DNA of 64,000 nt from Scilla litardierei (GCA_030789695.1 CM061141.1:322571938-322635937), one strand, 5' to 3'; positions 33,736 through 45,858 are shown, counted from the stretch's first letter. Notes: a model not told the origin generated them from the sequence alone. Program-made: numbers and translations.

Positions 33736-34136
33736 TGTTGAGTATTGGACTCCCCGGATTTGGTTTTGGATGATGAGCAAACTTAAATAATTCATGAACT
33801 AACAATTTGTGAGCACAGTTATGGAGATCGTCGCCAAATTCATGAGAACACTCAAAGCGACATCTCAAGACTTCTCAAAGCTCGTATTCAATGCCTAAAG
33901 CTTTGTTGAAGCTTTTGGACCATTTTGGAAGTCATGAAGATTTGATCGAAGCTCTCGAAGATCGTTCCTTAAGGTTTTATTTATAGTCTTTTAGTTTCGA
34001 TCTATAGAATGTTAAGCCTTGAGTATACCTTACATTTCTATCTTCATAACGCTCATATCTTAGCTCTAGGATCTTAGTAGAAGTCCATTCTAACTTCCTC
34101 GAAGCATCGTGCTTCGATTCAGTCTTTTTGTGCATG

Positions 34137-34674
34137 TTAGTTGGTTCAAGAAGAAGAACTGACAGACTAGATGGTGATCTAGTCGGTCGGCAAAGCTTCT
34201 TGGACCGACTAGTTTCAGTTAGTCCTTTCTTGCTCAGTACTGTTTACAGTTAGTCGGTCTACGTTGACTCACCGACCGACTAGTTTGTGACTAGTCGGTC
34301 AGTGATGCTTCTTTGACCGACTAGTTGAGATTTACTGTACATGCCAATTTTCTCCTGAGCTATTGTTTATCGTTAGTCGGTCTAAGAACTTTTGGCGACC
34401 GACTAGTTGATGATCTAGTCGGTCAACATTTGTTCTTGGACCGACTAAATCAATTTGTACTCAGACTATTTGTTTTTAACTCTTAGTCGGTCTAAGTTCA
34501 CTGACCGACCGACTAGTTGTGAAACTAGTCGGTCAGACAGTCTTCTTGGACCGACTAGATTTCTAGGTCTGAAATTCAATCTGTTCACTGTTCATCACTT
34601 AGTCGGTCCATGTTGTTTGACCGACCGACTAGTTGATGAACTAGTCGGTCAGTGGTTGTTCTTTGACCGACTAA
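34137..34674 (+). repeat. Array of five ~75-nt hairpins in the copia LTR
   Basis: Hairpins lie at 34137-34212, 34250-34324, 34373-34448, 34483-34558 and 34599-34674, at 110-123 bp spacing. The inner stem is GACCGACTAG...CTAGTCGGTC with a short loop; the outer arms are TTAGTCGGTC and GACCGACTA. The array ends 55 bp before the TATA box, so it fills the U3 region. Confidence 0.9.
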
Positions 34675-34728
34675 TTGATTCAGATTTCTATCTGTTGGGA
34701 TTTGACCTAGCTCGTTTTTATGGGACCC

Positions 34729-34736
34729 TATAAATA
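34729..34736 (+). promoter_or_regulatory. TATA box of copia LTR
   Basis: TATAAATA in the context GGGACCCTATAAATACGAAG, just downstream of the hairpin array. Confidence 0.55.
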
Positions 34737-35482
34737 CGAAGCTTGGTCATTTCTCTCTAGGTTAGAGCTGCCATTAAGAGATTCATTGAGATTGAAAGAG
34801 TTAGAGATTCTCACTCATTTCCAAAGCTCTCTCCCTCACAAGAAATCCATTCTCTCACTTTCTAGATCTAGAATCCATCTTGAGAGAAGTTTTTTCTTGG
34901 TGAGCCATTCAAGCTCTAGCTTGATTCAAGTCTCCTAATCACTCCTAGGCACCCATTGCTGCTCATTTTAGTGGTGCTAGGTCTTGGTGACTTCCTCTTC
35001 CTCAAATCCCTCCTTGCACCTATTTGGTAAGAAAACTCAAGGTATAGGATTTTGTGGTAAGATTGTTTATTTCATATAAACTCATTTATTGCTTATTGAT
35101 TCTCTCGGTTGTGAGAGAAGGTTGTGATCCCGGGTTGTGAGATTCACTATTGACATTGCTTGTATGATTTGATCTTGTAAAGGTTTTTCATAAGATATCG
35201 TAGTGGAAATCTTGGGTTAGGGTTCTAACCTAAGTAGTATCCGGAGGGGATCCGGGTGGTTGGGACGTAGGATCACCGGGAACAAGTCGGGGAGACTTGG
35301 GTGGATCCGAACCCAGTAATATCAATTGTTAACATTGTTAATTTTGTTGTTGTCATCAATTTAAGCTTCCGCAAATTGATTTGGTAGTTATTTGCACGAT
35401 AATTAGAAATTATACTCCTCGTTATTTTTAAAGTACAATTCACCCCCCTCTAGTACTTGGGCAGTAGCTTGTAGGGCATTAC

Positions 35483-38100
35483 AAAAATGACAACCAAGAT
35501 GAGTATTTCAGGTTCATGACCCATCAATGACCTTCGCCCTTCGGGCATGCTAAGAGATCTACCATCATGTAACAAATGACAACAAATAATCAATTTTATT
35601 TATTGATGCAGTAACTGGAAATATCTATTGTTATATTCTAAAAATACATGCCCAGATTATACTTTACAAAATATACTGTAACATCCAACATAATCCAAAA
35701 GAGAATCACACTTCCATCCAACTTAAGAACTTACCAAAATTCATCTTGTACATGACATAAGATCCTATCGACAATAAGATGCTCGTGCCACATATTACCA
35801 CAATCCAGAAAATTTGTGCGACGCCGGCCATGCAGGCGAATTTTGTAGACTTCATCTACATACAATTGCATAACATGATCATTTAATTTGTTTGATGTAA
35901 ATTGAAATATCATTCATTAACTAAGTCGAAAAATAAATTACGGTATATTACCTGAACCGCGTAAAATACCGTCCATAATGCAAGGTAGAAGGCACTAAGG
36001 AGAATGTTAAGCACGAAGATGATGGTCCACCTAATGGTGGAAGTGAGAGCAGCTCGTTCTTCCGTCAACCTGCCCGTCTCCTCCGCTCGGGAAAGAACAT
36101 TCTTGATCCTTGTTATCACCATCATGGATAGCATAACGAGAATAACTAACAGGCATGTGAATACCAGAGTCAATTTGTACTCTGGCCAGCCTGGAGTACA
36201 ATCAACTTTAGTATTTTTCTCTCATAACTGTTGTGGCAGAGGAAGCAACGTAATGGCGACTCCAATAGCTGTCACGCTGAAAATGAATTGTGCAATAACC
36301 AGCAGCGAGTCAACCATGATGGCGACATAGAGGATGGCATTGACATCTGTGGATGGAGTATTTACAAGTAAATTCACGTTAGTGTAGGCATATGCTCTTA
36401 AAATAATTATGGTTAGATTTGGGATGCAAACATTAGAAGCTAAATTGGAAAAAACATCCAGCAAGCGAAGCAATCACTACAGACATCATTTGAAGAACTG
36501 ATAAGTTTAGAATTAGCATCGAAGCAATCACTACAGACATCATTTGAATTAGCATCGAAAATCCAACACATTAAAGATAAATAAACACCAGTTAGTTCGT
36601 TTGAAGAACTGATAAGTTTGGTTAAATACCCTCTAACTAGGTTAGAATTCACAATATTTCATAATTTCATTAACCTGCTACAGAATTTCATTTCCTTGAC
36701 ATCCAAATCCTTGTTTCTTTTTAATACTCATCATGTCAGCATATGAACATGGATATGGAAAAACTCATACAGCATGGCATGGACATAAAAACAGTGAATA
36801 TCCCTCAAAGCACCAAGGGTGACTCATATTAACTAATTTCTTTCTATTTTTGGAGATGTAATGTGCTTCTTGAAATAAAATAAAATAAAATAACGACGAA
36901 ATAAAATAAAATAAAATAAGGACGAAATAAAATAAGATAAGATAAGATAAGATAAGATAAGATAAAATAAAATAAAATAAAAAACAAAATTCACCGAAAA
37001 ATAAAAACACTTAAATTTCAAGAAAGTCAGATATGTGCATGAATTGCAAATGAAAAACAAAAGTCATATTATATGACTGCTTTTTAACACAGCAGAAAAA
37101 TTATTCATGTCACAGTCACTTATTTGGACTGAATCCACATATAGATCTATGGCATTGCACTGTTGCTTATATACTGAATGTGCTATCATGGGGAATCACT
37201 AGCTAGAAGTCATACTCTGCTCTAGACCTACAAAGCAATGAGCGCGGTAAAATGATTGGATATGATACTTGACCAAAACCCTTCGGATGCTCAATCAGTC
37301 CAAGCTAAGTGCAAGTAATTAAATTTAGATTATGATTTTAATCAATACCATCTGTTTTTAAAGAACATGCTATCTATTTGTACCGTACACAGTGACAAAT
37401 TAGCAATAGGCTCTCCTGATTAAGGCCATGGATCACTCACTAATTTCATGTCACTGTTCTAAGAGCGAGTAAGTCCCTACATTGATGTTTCTAAGAGCGA
37501 GTTAGTCCCTACATTGATGTGTAGATGGACACAACCCAATCCTATTTTTAAAGAACATGTATGTCCATATTTTTGAGATCATGGACAAAAGTGATTTTTG
37601 TGTATACAGCCTGAGCTTTAGGACATAATCAAGAAAGAAGAAAATTCTTGCTTTCTCACATACCCACGATGGAATTAGCAAAAACCAAACCTTCCTGCTA
37701 ATAAACAACTTTCATATGCTCATAACATGCTCTCGTTCAGAAACATATACAATTTCTATTGTCAATTCATGGTGAGATTTGACACTCACACTTACTACAA
37801 GATCATTAGTTCAGGCTTGATATTTAACATGATCTCAAAATAATCTGCCTGATTCATCTATTAACTTTAACAATTAGAGTTTCAAATTAAAATATTTTTC
37901 ATAAGAAAGCACATCAATTGAAGACAGATCCCATCTCAGTACATCAGTGCTCAACTCCACCAAAAGTATTCAGTAATAAAAGAAAAGGAAAACATGACAA
38001 CCAAAATGAATGCACATCAATTGAAGACAGATCCCATCTCATTACATCAGTGCCCAACTCCACCAAAAGTATTCAGTAATAAAAGGAAAGGAAAAAATGA
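35483..38100 (-). repeat. Array unit 1 (class Z-like, edge unit)
   Basis: It starts inside the last bases of the 103-bp duplication. Z markers are the LTEERAA codons, TATTAACTAATTTC and CTTCCTGCTAATAAACA. Pentanucleotide tract 36873-36984. The first 32-bp repeat (37459-37490) carries GTAAG for GTTAG. The border duplication is 37909-38011 and 38012-38114. Confidence 0.9.
35706..36346 (-). pseudogene. Four-TM protein gene copy 1, broken
   Basis: Exons are 36346-35952 and 35855-35706. Exon 1 has lost one base near its start, which shifts the frame. It also has a TGA at 36222-36224 where other copies have the Arg-42 codon. Exon 2 and both splice borders are intact. This copy cannot make the 181-residue protein. 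Confidence 0.8.
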
Positions 38101-40704
38101 CAACCAAGATGAGTATTTCAGGTTCATGACCCATCAATGACCTTCGCCCTCCGGGCATGCTAAGAGATCTACCATCATGTAACAAATGACAACAAATAAT
38201 CAATTTTATTTATTGATGCAGTAACTGGAAATATCTATTGTTATATTCTAAAAATACATGCCCAGATTATACTTTACAAAATATATTGTAACATCCAACA
38301 TAAACCAAAAGAGAATCACACTTCCATCCAACTTAAGAACTTACCAAAAGTCATCTTGTACATGACATAAGATCCTACCGGCAGTAAGATGCTCGTGCCA
38401 CATATTTCCACAATCTAGAAAATTTGTGCGACGCCGGCCATGCTGGCGAATTTTGTAGACTTCGTCTACATACAATTGCATAACATGATTATTTAATTTG
38501 TTTGATGTAAATTGAAATATAATTCATTAACTAAGTCGAAAAATAAATTACGGCATATTACCTGAACCGCGTAAAATACCGTCCATAATGAAAGGTAGAA
38601 GGCACTAAGGAGAATGTTAAGCACGAAGATGATGGTCCACCTAATGGTGGAAGTGAGAGCAGCTCGTGCTTCTGTCAACCTGCCCATCTCCTCCCCTCGG
38701 GAAAGAACATTCTTGATCCTTGTCATCACCAGCATGGATAGCATAATGAGAATAACTAACATGCATGTGAATACCAGAGTCAATTTGTACTCTGGCCAGC
38801 CTGGAGTACAATCAACTTTAGTATTTTTCTCTCGTAACTGGTGTGGCAGAGGAAGCAACGTAATGGCGACTCCTACAGCTGCCACGGTAGAAATGAATTG
38901 TGCAATAACCAGCAGCGAGTCAACCATGGTGGCCACAGCAGAGGATGGCGTTGGCATCTGTGAATGGAGTATTTACAAGTAAATTCATGTTAGTGTAGGC
39001 ATATGCTCTTAAAATAATTATGGTTAGAATTGGGATGCAAACATTAGAAGCTAAATTGGAAAAAACATACAGCAATCGAAGCAATCACTACAGACATCAT
39101 TTGAAGAACTGATAATTTTAGAATTAGCATCAAAGCAATCACTACAGACATCATTTGAATTAGCATCGAAAAATCCAACACATTAAAGATAAATAGACAC
39201 CAGTTAGTTCGTTTGAAGAACTGATAAGTTTGGTTAAATACCCTCTAACTAGCTTAGAATTCACAATATTTCAGAATTTCATTAACCTGCTACAGAATTT
39301 CATTTCCTTGACATCCAAATCCTTGTTTCTTTTTAATACTCATCACGTCAGCATATGAGCATGGATATGGAAAAACACATACAGCATGGCATGGACATGA
39401 CAATAGTGAATATCCCTCAAAGCACCAAGGGAGACTCATATTTTACTAATTTCTTTCTATTTTTGGAGATGTAATGTGCTTCTTGAAATAAAATAAAATA
39501 AAATAACGACCAAATAAAATAATAAAATAACATAACATAACATAACATAAGATAAGATAAGATAAGATAAGATAAAATAAAATAAAAAACAAAATTCACC
39601 GAAAATGAAAAACACTTAAATTTCAAGAAAGTCAGATATGTGCATGAATTGCAAATGAAAAACAAAAGCCATATTATATGACTGCTTTTTAACACAGCAG
39701 AAAAATTATTCATGTCACAGTCACATATTAGGCCTGAATCCACATATAGATCTATGGCATTGCACTGTTGTTTATATACTGAATGTGCTATCATGGGGAA
39801 TCACTTGCTAGAAGTCATACTCTGCTCTAGACCTACAAAGCAATGAGCGCGGTAAAATGATTGGATATGATACTTGACCAAAACCCTTCGGATGCTCAAT
39901 CAGTCCAAGCTAAGTGCAAGTAATTAAATTATATTATGATTTTAATCAATACCATCTGTTTTTAAAGAACATGTTATTTATTTGTACCGTACACAGAGGA
40001 AAATTAGAAATAGGTTGTCCTGATTAAGCCCATGGATCACTCACTAATTTCATGTCACTGTTCTAAGAGCGAGTTAGTCCCTACATTGCTGTTTCTAAGA
40101 GCGAGTTAGTCCCTACATTGATGTGTAGATGGACACAAACCAATCCTATTTTTAAAGAACATGTATGTCCATATTTTTGAGATCATGGAGAAAAGTGATT
40201 TTTGTGTATACAGCCTGAGCTTTAGGACATAATCAAGAAAGAAGAAAATTCTTGCTTTCTCACATACCCATGATGGAATTAGCAAAAACCAAACCTTGCT
40301 ACTAATAAACATCTTTCATATACTCATAACATGCTCTCGTTCAGAAACATATACAATTTCTATTGTCAATTCATGGTGAGATTTGACACTCACACTTAAT
40401 ACAAGATCATTAGTTCAGGCTTGATATTTAACAAAATCTCAAATTAATCTGCCTGATTCATCTATTAACTTTAACAATTTGAGTTTCAAATTAAAATATT
40501 TTTCATAAGAATGCACATCAATTGAAGACAGATCCCGTCTCAGTACATCAGTGCTCAACTCCACCAAAAGTATTCAGTAATAAAAGAAAAGGAAAAAATG
40601 ACAACCAAAATGAATGCACATCAATTGAAGACAGATCCCATCTCATTACATCAGTGCTCAACTCCACCAAAAGTATTCAGTAATAAAAGGAAAGGAAAAA
40701 ATGA
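38101..40704 (-). repeat. Array unit 2 (class X)
   Basis: 2604 bp. X markers: CCATATTTCCACAATCTAG in exon 2, a block of CATAA repeats in the pentanucleotide tract (39486-39590), TCCTGATTAAGCCC, and CTTGCTACTAATAAACATC near the right end. Confidence 0.9.
38316..38957 (-). pseudogene. Four-TM protein gene copy 2, stop in exon 2
   Basis: Exons are 38957-38562 (132 codons, open) and 38465-38316. In exon 2 the Trp-149 codon TGG is TAG (38415-38417), which would remove the fourth membrane segment. The first exon-2 codon is ACG rather than ATG. Differences in exon 1 include QFISTVAAVG and LPHQLREK. The product, if any, would have three membrane segments. Confidence 0.75.
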
Positions 40705-40808
40705 CAACCAAGATGAGTATTTCAGGTTCAAGACCCATCAATGACATTCGCCCTCCGGGCATGCTAAGTGATCTACCATCTTGTAACAAATGACAACAAA
40801 TAATCAAT

Positions 40809-40818
40809 TTTATTTATT
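40809..40818 (-). terminator. Overlapping AATAAA poly(A) signals
   Basis: On the minus strand CAATAAATAAAATTG holds two overlapping AATAAA hexamers about 105 nt after the stop codon of copy 3. The same sequence occurs at the same place in every unit. It supports exon 2 as the last exon. Confidence 0.5.
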
Positions 40819-40919
40819 GATGCAGTAACTGGAAATATATATTGTTATATTCTAAAAATACATGCCCAGATTATACTTTACAAAATATACTGTAACATCC
40901 AACATAATCCAAAAGAGAA

Positions 40920-41561
40920 TCACACTTCCATCCAACTTAAGAACTTACCAAAAGTCATCTTGTACATGACATAAGATCCTATCGGCAATAAGATGCTCGT
41001 GCCACATATTACCACAATCCAGAAAATTTGTGCGACGCCGGCCATGCTGGCGAATTTTGTAGACTTCATCTACATACAATTGCATAACATGATCATTTAA
41101 TTTGTTTGATGTAAATTGAAATATCATTCATTAACTAAGTCGAAAAATAAATTACGGCATATTACCTGAACCGCGTAAAATACCGTCCATAATGCAAGGT
41201 AGAAGGCACTAAGGAGAATGTTAAGCACGAAGATGATGGTCCACCTAATGGTGGAAGTGAGAGCAGCTCGTGCTTCCGTCAACCTGCCCGTCTCCTCCCC
41301 TCGGGAAAGAACATTCTTGATCCTTGTCATCACCGGCATGGATAACATAGCGAGAATAACTAACAGGCATGTGAATACCAGAGTCAATTTGTATTCTGGC
41401 CAGCCTGGAGTACAATCAACTTTAGTATTTTTCTCTCGTAACTGTTGTGGCAGAGGAAGCAACGTAATGGCGACTCCAATAGCTGTCACGCTAGAAATGA
41501 ATTGTGCAATAACCAGCAGCGAGTCAACCATGGTGGCGACAGCAGAGGATGGCATTGGCAT
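40920..41561 (-). CDS. Four-TM membrane protein of unknown family, copy 3 (reference)
   Basis: Exon 1 is 41561-41166 (132 codons) and exon 2 is 41069-40920 (49 codons plus TGA). The 96-nt intron has CAG|GTAATA and TGTAG borders, phase 0. The 181-residue product has hydrophobic segments at about 12-36, 57-80, 104-132 and 138-168, with a charged loop (RIKNVLSRGEETGRLTEAR) between the second and third. It should be a small integral membrane protein; I do not recognise the family. The four-segment layout recalls PGG-domain proteins, but the PGG motif and ankyrin repeats are absent. ATG follows directly after a CACAG acceptor, so either a 5'-UTR intron or an unseen coding exon lies upstream. Confidence 0.65.
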
Positions 41562-43293
41562 CTGTGATTGGAGTATTTACAAGTGAATTCACGTTAGTGT
41601 AGGCATATGCTCTTAAAATAATTATGGTTAGAATTGGGATGCAAACATTAGAAGCTAAATTGGAAAAAACATACAGCAATCCAAGCAATCACTACAGACA
41701 TTATTTGAAGAACTGATAAGTTTAGAATTAGCATCGAAGCAATCACTACAGACATCATTTGAATTAGCATCGAAAAATCCAACACATGAAAGATAAATAG
41801 ACACCAGTTAGTTCGTTTGAAGAACTGATAAGTTTGGTTAAATACCCTCTAACTAGGTTAGAATTCACAATATTTCAGAATTTCATTAACCTGCTACAGA
41901 ATTTCATTTCCTTGACGTCCAAATCCTTGTTTCTTTTTAATACTCATCACGTCAGCATATGAGCATGGATATGGAAAAACACATACAGCATGGCATGGAC
42001 ATGACAACAGTGAATATCCCTCAAAGCACCAAGGGAGACTCATATTGTACTAATTTCTCTCTATTTTTGGAGATGTAATGTGCTTCTCGAAATAAAATAA
42101 AATAAAATAACGACCAAATAAAATAATAAAATAAAATAAAATAAAATAAGATAAGATAAGATAAGATAAAACAAAAAACAAAATTCACCGAAAATGAAAA
42201 ACACTTAAATTTCAAGAAAGTCAGATATGTGCATGAATTGCAAATGAAAAACAAAAGTCATATTATATGACTGCTTTTTAACACAGCAGAAAAATTATTC
42301 ATGTCAGAGTCACATATTAGGCCTGAATCCACATATAGATCTATGGCATTGCACTGTTGTTTATATACTGAATGTGCTATCATGGGGAATCACTTGCTAG
42401 AAGTCATACTCTGCTCTAGACCTACAAAGCAATGAGCGCGTAAAATGATTGGATATGATACTTGACCAAAACCCTTCGGATGCTCAATCAGTCCAAGCTA
42501 AGTGCAAGTAATTAAATTTAGATTATGATTTTAATCAATACCATCTGTTTTTAAAGAACATGCTATCTATTTGTACCGTACACAGTGGCAAATTTGCAAT
42601 AGGCTCCCCTGATTAAGGCCATGGATCACTCACTAATTTCATGTCACTGTTCTAAGAGCGAGTTAGTCCCTACATTGATGTTTCTAAGAGCGAGTTAGTC
42701 CCTACATTGATGTGTAGATGGACACAACCCAATCCTATTTTTAAAGAACATGTATGTCCATATTTTTGAGATCATGGAGAAAAGTGATTTTTGTGTAAAC
42801 AGCCTGAGCTTTAGGACATAATCAAGAAAGAAGAAAATTCTTGCTTTCTCACATACCCACAATGGAATTAGCAAAAACCAAACCTTGCTGCTAATTAACA
42901 TCTTTCATATGCTCATAACATGCTCTCGTTCAGAAACATATAAAGTTTCTATTGTCAATTCATGGTGAGATTTGACACTCACACTTACTACAAGATCATT
43001 AGTTCAGGCTTGATATTTAACATGATCTCAAAGTAATCTGCCTGATTCATCTATTAACTTTAACAATTTGAGTTTCAAATTAAAATATTTTTCATAAGAA
43101 TGCACATCAATTGAAGACAGATCCCATCTCAATACATCAGTGCTCAACTCCACCAAAAGTATTCTGTAATAAAAGAAAAGCAAAAAATGACAACCAAAAT
43201 GAATGCACATCAATTGAAGACAGATCCCATCTCATTACATCAGTGCTCAACTCCACCAAAAGTATTCAATAATAAAAGGAAAGGAAAAAATGA

Positions 43294-45858
43294 CAACCAA
43301 GATGAGTATTTCAGGTTTATGACCCATCAATGACCTTCGCCCTCCGGGCATGCTAAGAGATCTACCATCATGTAACAAATGACAACAAATAATCAATTTT
43401 ATTTATTGATGCAGTAACTAGAAATATCTATTGTTATATTCTAAAAATACATGCCCAGATTATACTTTACAAAATATACTGTAACATCCAACATAAACCA
43501 AAAGAGAATCACACTTCCATCCAACTTAAGAACTTACCAAAAGTCATCTTGTACATGACATAAGATCCTACCGGCAATAAGATGCTCGAGCCACATATTA
43601 CCATAATCCAGAAAATTTGTGCGACGCCGGCCATGCAGGCGAATTTTGTAGACTTCATCTACATGCAATTGCATAACATGATCATTTAATTTGTTTGATG
43701 TAAATTGAAATATCATTAACTAAGTCGAAAAAATAAATTACGGCATGTTACCTGAACAGCGTAAAATACCGTCCATAATGCAAGGTAGAAGGCACTAAGG
43801 AGAATGTTAAGCACGAAGATGATGGTCCACCTAATGGTGGAAGTGAGAGCAGCTCGTTCTTCCGTCAACCTGCCCGTCTCCTCCCCTCGGGAAAGAACAT
43901 TCTTGATCCTTGTCATCACCAGCATGGATAGCATAACGAGAATAACTAACATGCATGTGAATACCAGAGTCAATTTGTACTCTGGCCGGCGTGGAGTACA
44001 ATCAACTTTAGTATTTTTCTCTTGTAACTGTTGTGGCAGAGGAAGCAACGTAATGGCGACTCCAATAGCTGTCACGCTGGAAATGAATTGTGCAATAACA
44101 CGCAGCGAGTAAACCATGGTGGCGACAGCAGAGGATGGCATTGGCATCTGTGAATGGAGTATTTTCAAGTAAATTCACGTTAGTGTAGGCATATGCTCTT
44201 AAAATAATTATGGTTAGATTTGGTATGCAAACATTAGAAGCTAAATTGGAAAAAACATCCACCAATCGAAGCAATCACTACAGACATCATTTGAAGAACT
44301 GATAAGTTTAGAATTAGCATCGAAGCAATCACTACAGACATCATTTGAATTAGCATCGAAAATCCAACACATTTAAGATAAATAGACACCAGTTAGTTCG
44401 TTTGAAGAAGTGATAAGTTTGGTTAAATACCCTCTAACTAGGTTAGAATTCACAATATTTCAGAATTTCATTAACCGGCTACAGAATTTCATTTCCTTGA
44501 CATCCAAATCCTTGTTTCTTTTTAATACTCATCATGTCAGCATATGAACATGGATATGGAAAAACACATACAGCATGGCATGGACATGACAACAGTGAAT
44601 ATCCCTCAAAGCACCAAGGGTGACTCATATTAACTAATTTCTTTCTATTTTTGGAGATGTAATGTGCTTCTTGAAATAAAATAAAATAAAATAACGAGGA
44701 AATAAAATAAAATAAAATAAAATAAAATAAGATAAGATAAGATAAGATAAGATAAGATAAAATAAAAAACAAAACAAAATTCACCGAAAATGAAAAACAC
44801 TTAAATTTCAAGAAAGTCAGATATGTGCATGAATTGCAAATGAAAAACAAAAGTCATATAATATGACTGCTTTTTAACACAGCAGAAAAATAATTCATGT
44901 CACAATCACTTATTAGGACTGAATCCACATATAGATCTATGGCATTGCACTGTTGTTTATATACTGAATGTGTTATCATGGGGAATCACTTGCTAGAAGT
45001 CATACTCTGCTCTAGACCTACAAAGCAATGAGCGCGGTAAAATGATTGGATATGATACTTGACCAAAACCCTTCGGATGCTCAATCAGTCTAAGCTAAGT
45101 GCAAGTAATTAAATTTAGATTATGATTTTAATCAATACCATCTGTTTTTAAAGAACATGCTATCTATTTGTATCATACACAGTGGCAAATTAGCAATAGG
45201 CTCTCCTGATTAAGGCCATGGATCACTCACTAATTTCATGTCACTGTTCTAAGAGCGAGTTAGTCCCTACATTGATGTGTAGATGGACACAAACCAATCC
45301 TATTTTTAAAGAACATGTATGTCCATATTTTTGAGATCATGGAGAAAAGTGATTTTTGTGTATACAGCCTGAGCTTTAGGACATAATCAAGAAAGAAGAA
45401 AATTCTTGCTTTCTCACATACCCACGATGGAATTAGCAAAAACCAAACCTTGCTACTAATAAACATCTTTCATATGCTCATAACATGCTCTCGTTCAGAA
45501 ACATATACAATTTCTATTGTCAATTCATGGTGAGATTTGACACTCACACTTAATACAAGATCATTAGTTCAGGCTTGATATTTAACAAAATCTCAAATTA
45601 ATCTGCCTGATTCATCTATTAACTTTAACAATTTGAGTTTCAAATTAAAATATTTTTCATAAGAATGCACATCAATTGAAGACAGATCCCGTCTCAGTAC
45701 ATCAGTGCTCAACTCCACCAAAAGTATTCAGTAATAAAAGAAAAGGAAAAAATGACAACCAAAATGAATGCACATCAATTGAAGACAGATCCCATCTCAT
45801 TACATCAGTGCTCAACTCCACCAAAAGTATTCAGTAATAAAAGGAAAGGAAAAAATGA
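43294..45858 (-). repeat. Array unit 4 (Z left part, X right part)
   Basis: 2565 bp, the shortest unit. The left part is class Z (SLRVIAQ, TATCATACACAG). After the single 32-bp repeat (near 45250-45280) it turns into class X (CTTGCTACTAATAAACATC, AACAAAATCTCAAATTAATC, GATCCCGTCTC). It lacks one 32-bp repeat. Pentanucleotide tract 44674-44769. Confidence 0.9.
43509..44147 (-). CDS. Four-TM protein gene copy 4 (class Z), intact
   Basis: Exons are 44147-43752 and 43658-43509, with a 93-nt intron. Both exons are open. Class Z replaces Asp-13 with Tyr and Leu-16 with Arg in the first membrane segment (MVYSLRVIAQF), and has LTEERAA in the loop. This copy alone has LQEKN for LREKN and CTPRRPEYK for CTPGWPEYK. 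The frame also stays open upstream through the acceptor. Confidence 0.6.

Larger units (their letters stand above)
28249..35463 (+). mobile_element. SIRE/Maximus-like Ty1/copia element, 5' truncated
   Basis: Contents in order: copia RT/RNase H (28249-30132), a hairpin array (30375-30780), a long ORF in the env position (31158-32792), several GGGGGAG purine tracts, and a 3' LTR (33736-35463). Copia-type RT, an extra ORF downstream of pol, the repeated AAAGGGGGAG tracts and an LTR start TGTTGAGTA fit the SIRE/Maximus group. The 5' LTR, gag, protease and integrase are missing. Confidence 0.78.
33736..35463 (+). repeat. Copia 3' LTR, 1728 bp
   Basis: It starts TGTTGAGTATTGGAC and ends CACCCCCCTCTAGTACTTGG-GCA. 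It carries five hairpins (34137-34674) followed by TATAAATA at 34729. The end position is inferred from the pyrimidine-rich terminal stretch typical of SIRE LTRs, as no 5' LTR is present to align. Confidence 0.65.
40705..43293 (-). repeat. Array unit 3 (class Y)
   Basis: 2589 bp, the same length as units 5 and 8. Y markers: LVILAMLSMPVMT in exon 1, GAGCGCGTAAAATG (one G fewer than X and Z), CATAAAGTTTC and CTTGCTGCTAATTAACATC. Pentanucleotide tract 42090-42171. Confidence 0.9.

Noticed and set aside
36833..37060. Phe/Ile/Leu/Tyr-rich frames resembling membrane proteins in each unit
   Set aside because: They are translations of the AAATA/GATAA pentanucleotide tract.
40106..40312. 68-codon minus-strand frame (MFISSKVWFLLIPSW...) present in many units, as a possible upstream coding exon
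   Set aside because: It is interrupted or altered in some units, spans the 32-bp repeat and has no convincing donor leading to exon 1. Transcript data would decide.
41218..41586. Plus-strand 122-codon frame antisense to exon 1, repeated in most units (for example MLSTKMMVHLM...)
   Set aside because: It lies entirely opposite exon 1 and persists because the DNA repeats. No splice or poly(A) context supports it, and the minus-strand frame has membrane-protein features and splice borders.
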